A stretch of DNA of 64,000 bases, taken from positions 310,001 through 374,000 of the forward strand of contig NZ_LIXZ01000001.1 of assembly GCF_001305855.1 (NCBI RefSeq). Direction: 5' to 3'. Position numbers and translations under genes: made by a program. This DNA is from Rossellomorea vietnamensis (GTDB lineage Bacteria > Bacillota > Bacilli > Bacillales > Bacillaceae_B). Numbering within the stretch: the first letter of the stretch is position 1; every line of letters begins with the position of its first letter. Positions 26,074 to 34,217 of the stretch are shown here, piece by piece. The notes below the pieces were generated by a model. The model was not told the DNA's origin and ran no database searches. It saw only the letters and a program-made list of their open reading frames with translations.

Positions 26074-27465
26074 GTGAACTCATCAACATTAGACCGTTTA
26101 CCTCAAGGTAAAAAACATCCCAAAGGTCTTTACCTGCTATTCTTTACAGAGTTATGGGAACGGTATAGTTACTATGGAATGAGGGCCCTTCTCGTTCTTT
26201 ACTTAACGACAGCCTTTGTAAGCGGAGGCTTGGGAGTCGATCCGGCTAAAGCATTGTCCACTTATGGTATTTATACCGGCAGTGTTTACTTTACCCCTAT
26301 ATTAGGAGGGTGGCTGACGGATCGATATATCGGGCTGAGAAAGGCGATCACCATTGGAGGAATCACCATGGCATGTGGAGATTTCACCATTTTCCTGACC
26401 CACTCCCACATCGGCTTATATGCAGGACTTGCCCTGCTCGTACTAGGGAACGGTTTTTTCAAACCGAATATTTCCACATTAGTCGGGGAGCTGTACCCCA
26501 GGAACGATAAACGAAAAGATGCAGCCTTTACCATTTTCTATATGGGCATCAACCTTGGAGCATTATTCGCCCCACTCATTGCAGGTTTTCTTGCAGAAGA
26601 TCTATTCCTCACAACCATGACGGATGGAACGATGCATTACGGTTTCAAATGGGCATTCCTTGCCTCCTCAATTGGAATGATCACCGGACAGATCATCTTC
26701 AGTGCTTTAAACAATAAATATCTCGGGGATGTTGGATTGAAGCCGAATAAACTATTAGCGGAAGAAGCAAACGAAGACAGGGATGTACCTTTGACGAAGA
26801 AGGAAAAGCAGCGTACGACTGCCATTCTCATCCTAGCGTGCTTCGTCGTATTTTTTTGGGCTGGATTTGAACAGGCAGGGAGCTCATTCACTCTCTACAC
26901 AAAAAATTTCATCGATCGTGACGTGTTTGGTTATACCATCCCCGTTGCTTGGTTCCAATCCGTCAATCCATTATTCATCGTCATTCTTGCACCGATCCTC
27001 TCAAGTGTATGGTTACGGCTTTCCCGGTCGAAAAGGGGAGATTTAAATATGACGACAAAGATGGGGATCGGAATGATCCTACTCGGCCTGGGATTCATGG
27101 TCCTCATACCTGCAGTCATGCAAACGGGGTCCGATGAACAAAACATCACAGTAAAAGCCAATCTCTTGTTCATTGTCTTTACGTATTTGCTTCACACACT
27201 AGGGGAATTATTTCTGTCCCCTGTCGGTTTGTCTCTCGTCAGTAAAGTCGCCCCCGTGAAGATTGCCTCACTCTTGATGGGCGTTTGGATGGCTGCCATA
27301 GGGGTGGCAAGCTTACTTGCAGGTCAACTCGCTTCCCTCACTGCGACCCTGGGGTATTTAGAAATATTTGCCGTCATTGGCGCTGCCGCCATCATATTAG
27401 GATTAGTATTGCTGACCATATCCAAGAAGCTCGTAATAATGATGAGGGAAGAAAATCATATATAA
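26074..27465 (+). CDS. dtpT: POT-family di/tripeptide-proton symporter
   Basis: 463 residues with about 12-14 membrane segments. The PTR2 signatures are intact: ELWERYSYYGMRALLVLYL near residue 25 (the ExxER-F/Y motif for proton coupling) and FYMGINLGALFAPLIAGF near 155. It should import di- and tripeptides with protons. The GTG start at 26074 has TAGGAGTG 6 bases upstream. It is monocistronic with a strong terminator shared with the converging yihY-family gene. B. subtilis YclF/DtpT is the expected relative. Confidence 0.9.
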   Translation: MNSSTLDRLPQGKKHPKGLYLLFFTELWERYSYYGMRALLVLYLTTAFVSGGLGVDPAKALSTYGIYTGSVYFTPILGGWLTDRYIGLRKAITIGGITMACGDFTIFLTHSHIGLYAGLALLVLGNGFFKPNISTLVGELYPRNDKRKDAAFTIFYMGINLGALFAPLIAGFLAEDLFLTTMTDGTMHYGFKWAFLASSIGMITGQIIFSALNNKYLGDVGLKPNKLLAEEANEDRDVPLTKKEKQRTTAILILACFVVFFWAGFEQAGSSFTLYTKNFIDRDVFGYTIPVAWFQSVNPLFIVILAPILSSVWLRLSRSKRGDLNMTTKMGIGMILLGLGFMVLIPAVMQTGSDEQNITVKANLLFIVFTYLLHTLGELFLSPVGLSLVSKVAPVKIASLLMGVWMAAIGVASLLAGQLASLTATLGYLEIFAVIGAAAIILGLVLLTISKKLVIMMREENHI

Positions 27466-27470
27466 CAACA

Positions 27471-27504
27471 AGAAATCGCTTGGCACTATAGCCAAGCGAT
27501 TTCT
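27471..27504. terminator. Bidirectional terminator between the peptide transporter and YihY-family genes
   Basis: A perfect 14-bp stem AGAAATCGCTTGGC/GCCAAGCGATTTCT with a 6-base loop lies between converging genes. Confidence 0.85.
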
Positions 27505-28315
27505 ATTTCAATGTTTTCTCCGCTACACTTCCGTTCAACAAGCCCCCGATCAAAAGGATAGTTGAAGATATATAAAACCATACCACCAGCGTAATGACGC
27601 TCCCCAGCTGACCGTAAAATTGGGAATAGTCATTCAATTTTACGTAAGTTCCGTAAAGCCACGACACCCCCTGCCACCCGAATGTCGCAACCAGGGCGCC
27701 AGGAATGACATGGAGAAGTGATATTCTTTTACTTGGAACGACCATATACAGAAAGACAAAAAGAATGAACATAAAGACCGAGCTCAAGCCCCATTTGCCG
27801 ATCACCCAGGCCTGACTCCACTCGCCGTTAATTTTGCCTTCTGTAAACCGTGCATGACGGACATACTCCTCGACAACCGGTACAATGAGGGAAAATGAAA
27901 TAAGGACCATGAAACCGACCGTCAATAAGAGATCATACAACAGAGCGATTAAAAAAGGTTTCTTCCTTTCTATCCTATATGCCTGATTCAACGAACGTAC
28001 CATCGATTGGACCGCCATCGAAGAAAGCCAGAAGGTAAAGAAAATGGAAACCGATAAGACGTCCCCTCTCTGGTCATAAAGAATGCGTTCAATATTATCC
28101 TGGATGATGGCGTATGATTTATCTGGTGCAAAAGGTTTGATCAGAAGCAGCACATTGGTCTCGGATATGGGAAGATAACTGATCAATGAAAACACGAAAA
28201 TCAAAAATGGAAAAATCGATAACAATAAGTAATAGGCCAGCTGTGCTGAGTGATCGAAGAACCGTTCCTTGAAAAATCGAAGGGTCACCGTCTTTATATG
28301 ATGTAAGATATTCAT
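27503..28315 (-). CDS. YihY/BrkB (UPF0761)-family membrane protein
   Basis: 270 residues with six membrane segments. The family pattern is clear: RFFDHSAQLAYYLLLSIFPFLIFVFSL at the N-terminus, FTFWLSSMAVQSMVRSLNQAY near 100, and PGALVATFGWQGVSWLYGTYV near 205. B. subtilis YfkH is the likely orthologue. The family is named after a virulence factor and was once mistaken for RNase BN; its role is unknown. It is a single-gene unit converging on the peptide transporter gene. Confidence 0.88.
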   Translation of the reverse strand: MNILHHIKTVTLRFFKERFFDHSAQLAYYLLLSIFPFLIFVFSLISYLPISETNVLLLIKPFAPDKSYAIIQDNIERILYDQRGDVLSVSIFFTFWLSSMAVQSMVRSLNQAYRIERKKPFLIALLYDLLLTVGFMVLISFSLIVPVVEEYVRHARFTEGKINGEWSQAWVIGKWGLSSVFMFILFVFLYMVVPSKRISLLHVIPGALVATFGWQGVSWLYGTYVKLNDYSQFYGQLGSVITLVVWFYISSTILLIGGLLNGSVAEKTLK

Positions 28316-28497
28316 GGTTTTAGACTCCTAAACAGGAAAAGATACTCTTATTTTCCCCTTTAAGATACGATTCAATCCTATACGAACCGCTTATCTTCCT
28401 TACAGGGAGGAATTTCCCGTTTCTCTCCAGAAATATATATCTAGGAGAATGAATTGGTTGCATCTCTGAATTCACACAGAAGAAAGGGAGAAACTTT

Positions 28498-29337
28498 ATG
28501 GTTAACAAGAACGATTCCATGGGGAATGAAGAAGTATATACGGACTTTATTAACAGAATGACGTATGGTGAATATCTGGGGCTTGATTCGCTACTGGAGA
28601 GTCAAAAGCGTTTATCCGGTCACCACGATGAAATGCTGTTCATCATCATCCATCAAGTCAGTGAGCTATGGATGAAATTGATCCTGCATGAAACCAGGGC
28701 AAGCATTGCTTCCATTCAAAAGGGCGAACTGTCCCCGGCATTTAAAATGCTTGCCAGGGTTTCAAAGATACAATCACAGATCATCCATGCATGGGATGTG
28801 TTATCGACCCTCACTCCATCAGAGTACGTCCAATTCAGGGACAGCCTTGGTCAAGCCTCCGGATTTCAATCGTACCAATACAGAATGATCGAATTTTCCC
28901 TGGGGTATAAAACAAGGCATGTTCTTGAAATTTATAAAAAAGATCCTGAGTTATTGGCCCAGCTTACCGATGCCTATGAAGCCCCTTCCCTATATGATGT
29001 TTCCATCCTTGCTTTGGCGGGTGCAGGATTGCCTATTAGTGAAGATGTGAAGAATCGTGATTATACAAAGCCCTACAGTGAAGACCAGTCGGTACTTGAA
29101 GCCTGGTCAACCGTCTATAGAAATCCCGAACAATATTGGGACCTTTATGAGTTGGCTGAAAAATTAATCGACATTGAGGATTGGCTCCAGCAATGGCGGT
29201 TCCGCCATATGAAAACAGTCGAAAGGATCATCGGTCATAAATTGGGTACCGGTGGCTCCAGCGGTGTCGGGTATTTAAAAAAAGTGCTTGACCACCGCTT
29301 TTTCCCTGAGCTTTGGAACGTGCGCACAACCCTTTGA
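28498..29337 (+). CDS. kynA: Tryptophan 2,3-dioxygenase
   Basis: A 279-residue haem enzyme that opens the indole ring of L-tryptophan to N-formylkynurenine, the first step of the kynurenine pathway. Visible: substrate-pocket His in [14 protein letters not shown] (~53), the haem-ligand His in [16 protein letters not shown] (~238), and the loop [11 protein letters not shown]. The length is normal for bacterial TDO. GAAAGGGAG lies 8 bases before the ATG. In many bacilli kynA sits with kynB and kynU; here the neighbours are unrelated, so the gene appears alone in this window. Confidence 0.93.
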   Translation: MVNKNDSMGNEEVYTDFINRMTYGEYLGLDSLLESQKRLSGHHDEMLFIIIHQVSELWMKLILHETRASIASIQKGELSPAFKMLARVSKIQSQIIHAWDVLSTLTPSEYVQFRDSLGQASGFQSYQYRMIEFSLGYKTRHVLEIYKKDPELLAQLTDAYEAPSLYDVSILALAGAGLPISEDVKNRDYTKPYSEDQSVLEAWSTVYRNPEQYWDLYELAEKLIDIEDWLQQWRFRHMKTVERIIGHKLGTGGSSGVGYLKKVLDHRFFPELWNVRTTL

Positions 29338-29431
29338 TCCTGCCGTTACACATACCCTTTAAAAGGTTATTAAAATAAATGTACTATTCACACATTTTTC
29401 AGCCTATTTTTATTTCAGTCGATCCGCGGGG

Positions 29432-29460
29432 TTGCCATATATAAAATTACCTGATAATAT
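29432..29460 (+). promoter_or_regulatory. Predicted sigma-A promoter of the first cold-shock gene
   Basis: TTGCCA and TAATAT are separated by exactly 17 bases. The transcript would start near 29467 and carry a leader of about 116 bases, typical of cold-shock genes. Confidence 0.7.
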
Positions 29461-29465
29461 GTAAT

Positions 29466-29558
29466 AGAATTATTTTTGTTCGGAATGGAAGGATAGACAA
29501 AGTTTTTAAAGCTTTTCGCCTTGAAGTTACATGAGCAAGAATAGTAATACATTGTGTG
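29466..29558 (+). promoter_or_regulatory. Cold-shock mRNA leader elements (plus-strand copy)
   Basis: Two segments match the leader of the other csp gene in the window almost exactly: AGAATTATTTTTGTTCGG at 29466-29483, at the presumed 5' end of the mRNA, and the 24-base segment starting GCAAGAATAGTAATAC at 29535-29558, just before the Shine-Dalgarno sequence. TGTGTG and CACACA beside the latter can form a small hairpin ahead of GAGGAGG. Confidence 0.65.
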
Positions 29559-29582
29559 GAGAACACACGAGGAGGTAACATT

Positions 29583-29783
29583 ATGTTAGAAGGTACAGTT
29601 AAATGGTTTAACGCAGAAAAAGGTTTCGGATTCATCGAGCGCGAAGGTGGAGACGACGTGTTCGTACACTTCTCAGCTATTCAAGGCGAAGGATTCAAAA
29701 CTTTAGAAGAAGGTCAAAAAGTTTCTTTTGAAATCGTTCAAGGAAACCGTGGCGACCAAGCAGCTAACGTTACTAAAGCATAA
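29583..29783 (+). CDS. cspB: Cold-shock protein, CspB-like
   Basis: A 66-residue single cold-shock domain (OB-fold) RNA chaperone. Both RNA-binding motifs are intact: KGFGFIE (RNP1) and VFVHFSAI (RNP2). It begins [14 protein letters not shown], close to CspB of B. subtilis. GAGGAGG lies 7 bases before the ATG. It is monocistronic, with its own promoter, a structured leader and a terminator directly after. It differs from the paralogue at 44268 mainly in the C-terminal half. Confidence 0.95.
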   Translation: MLEGTVKWFNAEKGFGFIEREGGDDVFVHFSAIQGEGFKTLEEGQKVSFEIVQGNRGDQAANVTKA

Positions 29784-29796
29784 TTTATGCATACTG

Positions 29797-29826
29797 AAAG
29801 ACTCTACTCTGTAGAGTCTTTTTTCT
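29797..29826 (+). terminator. Terminator of the first cold-shock gene
   Basis: An 11-bp perfect stem AAAGACTCTAC/GTAGAGTCTTT with a 3-base loop and a T run. Confidence 0.88.
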
Positions 29827-29888
29827 TTGCCATCCATTCACAATGTGTATACAATATTCTTAACATGTTTTCCAGGAGGATTCTGTAT

Positions 29889-30332
29889 ATGGCAATACAC
29901 TCGTTTCATATTTCCACTGAATGGCCGGGTCTTAGGAATGATACAGGTACTTTGAGCTCGGAAAATTTTCATACGAAAATTTCGATCCCACCTGAAATGG
30001 ACGGTCCCGGAATCGGGACAAACCCTGATGAAATGCTCCTTGGAGCTGCAGCTACATGCTATATCATCACTCTTGCTGCTATGCTGGAAAGAAGTCATAT
30101 AGAGAAAAAAGACTTAACGATGACATCTGAAGGAATTGTAGAAGTAGAAAAAGGGGTCATCACGTACAAAGAAATCATTCATCGGCCAATCCTGTCACTG
30201 GGTTCTGCTGCTAGTGAGAAAGACATCGCACTTTCAAAGAAATTAATGCAGAAGGCTGAACAGTCATGCATGATCACCCGTGCCATTAAAGGGAATGTAA
30301 TGATGAAAGTAGATCCAGAAATACATATGTAG
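29889..30332 (+). CDS. OsmC-family protein (SACOL1771-type peroxiredoxin)
   Basis: 147 residues starting at the ATG at 29889, chosen because CCAGGAGGA precedes it; the frame is open 100 bases further upstream through the csp terminator. The two redox cysteines of the OsmC fold are present in LLGAAATCYIITLAAML (~residue 55) and AEQSCMITRAIKG (~130). Members reduce organic hydroperoxides using these thiols. B. subtilis YmaD is a probable relative. The gene is monocistronic. Confidence 0.87.
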   Translation: MAIHSFHISTEWPGLRNDTGTLSSENFHTKISIPPEMDGPGIGTNPDEMLLGAAATCYIITLAAMLERSHIEKKDLTMTSEGIVEVEKGVITYKEIIHRPILSLGSAASEKDIALSKKLMQKAEQSCMITRAIKGNVMMKVDPEIHM

Positions 30333-30339
30333 CAAAAAA

Positions 30340-30370
30340 AAGGGCTTCCAATTGGATGCCCTTATTTGTT
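30340..30370 (+). terminator. Terminator after the OsmC-family gene
   Basis: AAGGGC/GCCCTT with an inner TCCAATTGGA palindrome, followed by ATTTGTTTG. It lies between two converging genes. Confidence 0.7.
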
Positions 30371-30373
30371 TGC

Positions 30374-30703
30374 TCACGATTCTGCGTGAACAAGCTTCAC
30401 GAGCATGTGAGAAAGCATATGCTGTTCTTCTTTATTTCCCGCTTTCCATAATTCATATAACAACTTCTCTTCCCTGTTTTTCGGTTCTTCATGAGCTGCA
30501 AGATAGTCCCCGACCTTCTGTGCTGCCTTTGCCTGCCGCTCTTCACTCATTCCTAACTTATCCGCTAAGGAAACCTTATTACCTAAGTATTCTTTGAAAT
30601 GATCAAAGTTTGAAAGGATGTCCTCTTTTCTGTCCTGTGACATACGATCCATTGTATTGCCTACCTTCGACTCCATCTTTTCTTCTGTAGAATGATTTGC
30701 CAT
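30374..30703 (-). CDS. DUF3243-domain protein
   Basis: 109 residues, hydrophilic and helical. The segment ILSNFDHFKEYLGNKVSLADKLGMSEE, followed by ahelical AAQKVGDYLA and LLYELWKAGNKEEQHMLSHMLVKLV, fits the DUF3243 family (B. subtilis YmfJ is a member). The N-terminal 25 residues are charged and variable. AGAGGAGAGG lies upstream of the ATG. The role is unknown; it is monocistronic. Confidence 0.8.
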   Translation of the reverse strand: MANHSTEEKMESKVGNTMDRMSQDRKEDILSNFDHFKEYLGNKVSLADKLGMSEERQAKAAQKVGDYLAAHEEPKNREEKLLYELWKAGNKEEQHMLSHMLVKLVHAES

Positions 30704-30889
30704 GTAGCCAACCTCTCCTCTCAGTCAATCTACTATGTATATTCCCAGGAAAGGAAGGAATAATCATTTATTTTCTTTTATTTGGAAAAAACCCACTCAA
30801 CTCTCTTTGCATTGTTTATTTCCTCCACTTTACGTGTAAACAAAAGAGAGGTAAATAAGATAAATGAATTTTTAGGAGGACGAAAGAAT

Positions 30890-31627
30890 ATGAGTTCAAA
30901 GAAAGTAGCGATTATTACGGGAGCGAGCAGCGGGATTGGCCAGGCAACGGCAAAGGAATTAGCCTCAAATAATATGACGGTCATGCTTGCAGCGAGACGG
31001 GAAGAACGTTTAAAGGAATTGAAAAATGAAATAGAGCAAATGGGAGGAACTGCCTATTATCACGTTACAGACGTAACGAACGTCGAAGAGATGGAGCAAC
31101 TTGCGAAGAAAACGGTAGAAGAAGCTGGTCGGATCGATGTATTGGTCAACAATGCCGGTCTCATGCCCCTTTCACTCATCAATAAACGAAAAATCAAAGA
31201 ATGGGATCAGATGGTTGATGTGAATATTAAAGGCGTACTCTATGGAATATCTGCAGTTCTTCCTTATATGGAGGACCAGAAGTCAGGACATATCATCAAC
31301 ATTTCATCCGTAGCCGGACATAAAGTCATGCCGGGCAGTTCAGTCTACAGTGGAACTAAATATGCCGTCAGGGCGATTACAGAAGGCTTGAGAATGGAAA
31401 TGAATGCATCGCATAACATCCGGACCACCATCATCTGTCCTGGCGCAGTTGCAACAGAACTGACTGATACCATTACAGACGAAGATATCCTAGCCGGTTT
31501 CAAGGATCGGGATATGAAGCCCCTGGACAGTGAAAATATTGCTAAAGCGATTTCTTATGCCGTTCTGCAGCCGGATCATGTAGATGTCAATGAAATCATT
31601 GTAAGACCAACACAGCAGGATATGTAA
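30890..31627 (+). CDS. Short-chain dehydrogenase/reductase
   Basis: 245 residues of the classical SDR family. Cofactor motif TGASSGIG (residues ~11-18), NNAG (~88), catalytic Ser in INISSVAG (~138) and Y-x3-K in YSGTKYA (~152). An Arg pair after the second strand (AARREERL) suggests NADP. The ATG at 30890 has TTTAGGAGGA well placed. The aldehyde dehydrogenase gene starts 21 bases downstream, so the two form an operon that may oxidise an alcohol to an aldehyde and then an acid. Substrate unknown. Confidence 0.9.
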   Translation: MSSKKVAIITGASSGIGQATAKELASNNMTVMLAARREERLKELKNEIEQMGGTAYYHVTDVTNVEEMEQLAKKTVEEAGRIDVLVNNAGLMPLSLINKRKIKEWDQMVDVNIKGVLYGISAVLPYMEDQKSGHIINISSVAGHKVMPGSSVYSGTKYAVRAITEGLRMEMNASHNIRTTIICPGAVATELTDTITDEDILAGFKDRDMKPLDSENIAKAISYAVLQPDHVDVNEIIVRPTQQDM

Positions 31628-31648
31628 ACAACGAGGAGGAAATAGTTT

Positions 31649-33115
31649 ATGAATACACAATTTGACAAACTCTTCATCAATGGTGAATGGCTTGATGGAA
31701 GCAGTGAAAATACAATCCCGAATCAGAACCCTTTTGATCACACTGAAATCGGATCCATTAAAGCTGCCAGTAAAGAAGATCTCGATAAAGCGTATCAATC
31801 AGCACAAGAAGCACAAAAATCATGGGCAAATGAGCTTCCACAAACAAAGAGAGCCATTATGGAAAAGGCAGTCGCCGTTGTGGAAGAAAATAAGGATTTA
31901 ATTATAGAATGGCTCATCAAGGAGTCCGGCAGTACGTACATGAAAGCTGCAGGAGAAGTGACTGTCTCCATCAACAGCATGAAGGAAGCTGCTACGTATC
32001 CGTATAGAATGGAAGGAAAGATCCTGCCTTCCCAAGTTCCCGGTAAGGAAAACAGGGTGTACAGAGCACCACTTGGAGTCGTAGGCATCATCAGCCCATG
32101 GAATTTCCCCTTCCACTTAGCTGTGCGCTCCATCGCGACTGCTTTAGCTACTGGAAACGGGGTTGTGGTTAAGCCCGCAACCCATACTCCTGTGACTGGC
32201 GGGTTATTATTTGCAAGTATATTTGAAGAAGCCGGACTTCCGAAAGGACTACTTAATGTAGTAGTAGGAAAAGGGTCGGAAATCGGGGATGACATCGTGA
32301 CTCACCCCATCCCACGCTTGATTTCCTTTACGGGATCTACGGAAGTGGGACGTCGGATCGGGGAGCTTGCAGGGAAAAACCTTAAGAAAACGGCTTTGGA
32401 GCTCGGTGGCAATAATGTCTTTATTGTACTTGATGATGCAGACCTCGATCAGGCTGTGGAATCAGCCCTTTTCGGGAAATTCTATCACCAGGGTCAAATT
32501 TGCATGAGCATCAACCGGATCATGGTTCACCAAGGCATGTATGATAAGTTTGTGGATGCCTTCGTTTCCCGGGTAAAAGAATTACATGTTGGAGATCCCT
32601 CCGACAAAAAGACACATATCGGTCCTTTGATCGATCAAAATCAAGTAGACCGGATATTGAAAGATATTGAAAGCAGCAAGGAACTTGGCGCTGAAGTTGT
32701 CCTTGGCGGAAATGCAGAAAAGAACTTATTATATCCGACCGTACTGAAACACGTGACCAATTCAATGCCTATTGCAAAGAATGAAATTTTCGGACCGGTG
32801 GCAGCCATCATTCCATTCGACTCCGAAGAAGAAGTTGTAGGACTAGCCAACGAACACCCTTATGGATTAAGCGGAGCAGTCCATTCTTCATCCATTGAAA
32901 GAGCGACGAATGTGGCCCATCAAGTGGAAACCGGGATGATTCATATCAATGATGAACCTGTGAATGACGAGCCCCATATGCCATTCGGTGGAGAAAAGGA
33001 TTCAGGATTGGGACGCTTTAACGGAGAATGGGCCCTCGAAGAATTCACGACTGTGAAATGGGTGGCTGTTCAACATAAAAGAAGGGATTACGGTCCTTTT
33101 ATTGAAAAAAGATAA
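31649..33115 (+). CDS. Aldehyde dehydrogenase (YfmT-like)
   Basis: A 488-residue NAD(P)-dependent aldehyde dehydrogenase. Landmarks: SPWNFPFHLAVRS (~residue 152), the cofactor loop FTGSTEVGRRIG (~228), the catalytic Glu in LELGGNNVFIVLDDAD (~252), the catalytic Cys in HQGQICMSINR (~286) and EIFGPVAAI (~383). The end EEFTTVKWVAVQHKRRDY resembles B. subtilis YfmT, which acts on vanillin and other aromatic aldehydes; this substrate is only a suggestion. Second gene of an operon with the SDR. CGAGGAGGAAA precedes the ATG. Confidence 0.9.
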   Translation: MNTQFDKLFINGEWLDGSSENTIPNQNPFDHTEIGSIKAASKEDLDKAYQSAQEAQKSWANELPQTKRAIMEKAVAVVEENKDLIIEWLIKESGSTYMKAAGEVTVSINSMKEAATYPYRMEGKILPSQVPGKENRVYRAPLGVVGIISPWNFPFHLAVRSIATALATGNGVVVKPATHTPVTGGLLFASIFEEAGLPKGLLNVVVGKGSEIGDDIVTHPIPRLISFTGSTEVGRRIGELAGKNLKKTALELGGNNVFIVLDDADLDQAVESALFGKFYHQGQICMSINRIMVHQGMYDKFVDAFVSRVKELHVGDPSDKKTHIGPLIDQNQVDRILKDIESSKELGAEVVLGGNAEKNLLYPTVLKHVTNSMPIAKNEIFGPVAAIIPFDSEEEVVGLANEHPYGLSGAVHSSSIERATNVAHQVETGMIHINDEPVNDEPHMPFGGEKDSGLGRFNGEWALEEFTTVKWVAVQHKRRDYGPFIEKR

Positions 33116-33116
33116 C

Positions 33117-33147
33117 AAAAAAGCGAGTCATGCCGACTCGCTTTTTG
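33117..33147. terminator. Bidirectional terminator between the ALDH gene and nrdB
   Basis: AAAAAAGCGAGTC and GACTCGCTTTTTG around a 5-base loop, between converging operons. Confidence 0.88.
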
Positions 33148-33158
33148 TTATGGCTTCT

Positions 33159-34196
33159 TCACAGCTCATCAAATCCATTCGAATCCGATGTTTTGGTATA
33201 TTGCCTTGAACGTTGTTCAAAGAAGTCGGTCTTTCCCCTATCGACTTCCTGATAGGCGATGATCCATTTTAGCGGATTTGTTCTGTATCCTTCAAACGGC
33301 TCATCAAACCCTAATTGCTTCGCCCTCTTATTGGCCATGAATTTTATATAGTCCTCGAGGTCGCTCATCAAAAGCCCCTCCACATGGGAGCCGATGATTT
33401 CCCTCCCCCATTCTATTTCAAGGTGTGCCGCTTGTTTAAAAGTTTCTCTCCCAAAGGTACGCAGTTCTTCTGTCTGATAAGAGGGATTTTCATTCAAAAC
33501 TTCTTTAAATATCTTCTCAAACAAACCGACATGGAGCTGTTCGTCACGATTGATATAATTGATCATGGTGCTGGTTGCGACCATCTTTTGGTTTCTGGCC
33601 AAATGATAGAAAAAAGCAAAACCTGAGTAAAAGAACAATCCTTCCAGGATGACATCATAGATGATTGACTTTAATAGATTCTCAATAGTTGGCGATTCTA
33701 CAAAGCCTTTGTATCCATTCGTAATGAATTCATTTCTTTTAATCAAGATCGGTTCGGTTTTCCAGAATTCAAACACTTCATCCTGCTCGCTTTTAGATAC
33801 GATGCTTGACAACACATAGCTGTAGGAATGGTTATGCACGACCTCCTGTTGTGCCAGTATGATCATCAATGCATTCAGGCTGGAATCTGTCAGATAATCT
33901 GCCACTTTTCCGGCATAATCGGTCTGAACGCTGTCTAGTAAGGCAAGCAACCCAATGATTTTCAAAAAAGATTCCCGCTCTCTTTGTGATAACGTAGGGA
34001 ACTGCTTGATATCCTTGGCCATATTGATCTCAAAAGGAGTCCAGAAATTCCCCAACATCCTCTTATATTTGGGATATGCCCAGGGATATCGAACATCATC
34101 CCAGTTTAATATATTGGAGCTTGCTCCGTTTATGATGCCTGTCGACTTATTTGGGGCCTGTGAATCGATCAGGACCCGCTGTTTCAATTCATTCAT
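33159..34196 (-). CDS. nrdB: Class I ribonucleotide reductase, beta (radical) subunit
   Basis: 345 residues. It houses the di-metal centre and tyrosyl radical needed to reduce ribonucleotides. All six ligands fit the E. coli pattern: Asp in LLDSVQ, Glu and His in QEVVHNHSYSYV, Glu in VILEGLFF, and Glu/His in NRDEQLHVG. The radical tyrosine is conserved in HNHSY. It follows nrdA by 21 bases, so the two form an operon under the B12 riboswitch and NrdR boxes. No nrdI is present, which argues against class Ib and for class Ia-type maturation. GAGGTAAAG precedes the ATG. Confidence 0.92.
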   Translation of the reverse strand: MNELKQRVLIDSQAPNKSTGIINGASSNILNWDDVRYPWAYPKYKRMLGNFWTPFEINMAKDIKQFPTLSQRERESFLKIIGLLALLDSVQTDYAGKVADYLTDSSLNALMIILAQQEVVHNHSYSYVLSSIVSKSEQDEVFEFWKTEPILIKRNEFITNGYKGFVESPTIENLLKSIIYDVILEGLFFYSGFAFFYHLARNQKMVATSTMINYINRDEQLHVGLFEKIFKEVLNENPSYQTEELRTFGRETFKQAAHLEIEWGREIIGSHVEGLLMSDLEDYIKFMANKRAKQLGFDEPFEGYRTNPLKWIIAYQEVDRGKTDFFEQRSRQYTKTSDSNGFDEL

Positions 34197-34217
34197 CTTT
34201 ACCTCTTCCTCCCCCTG

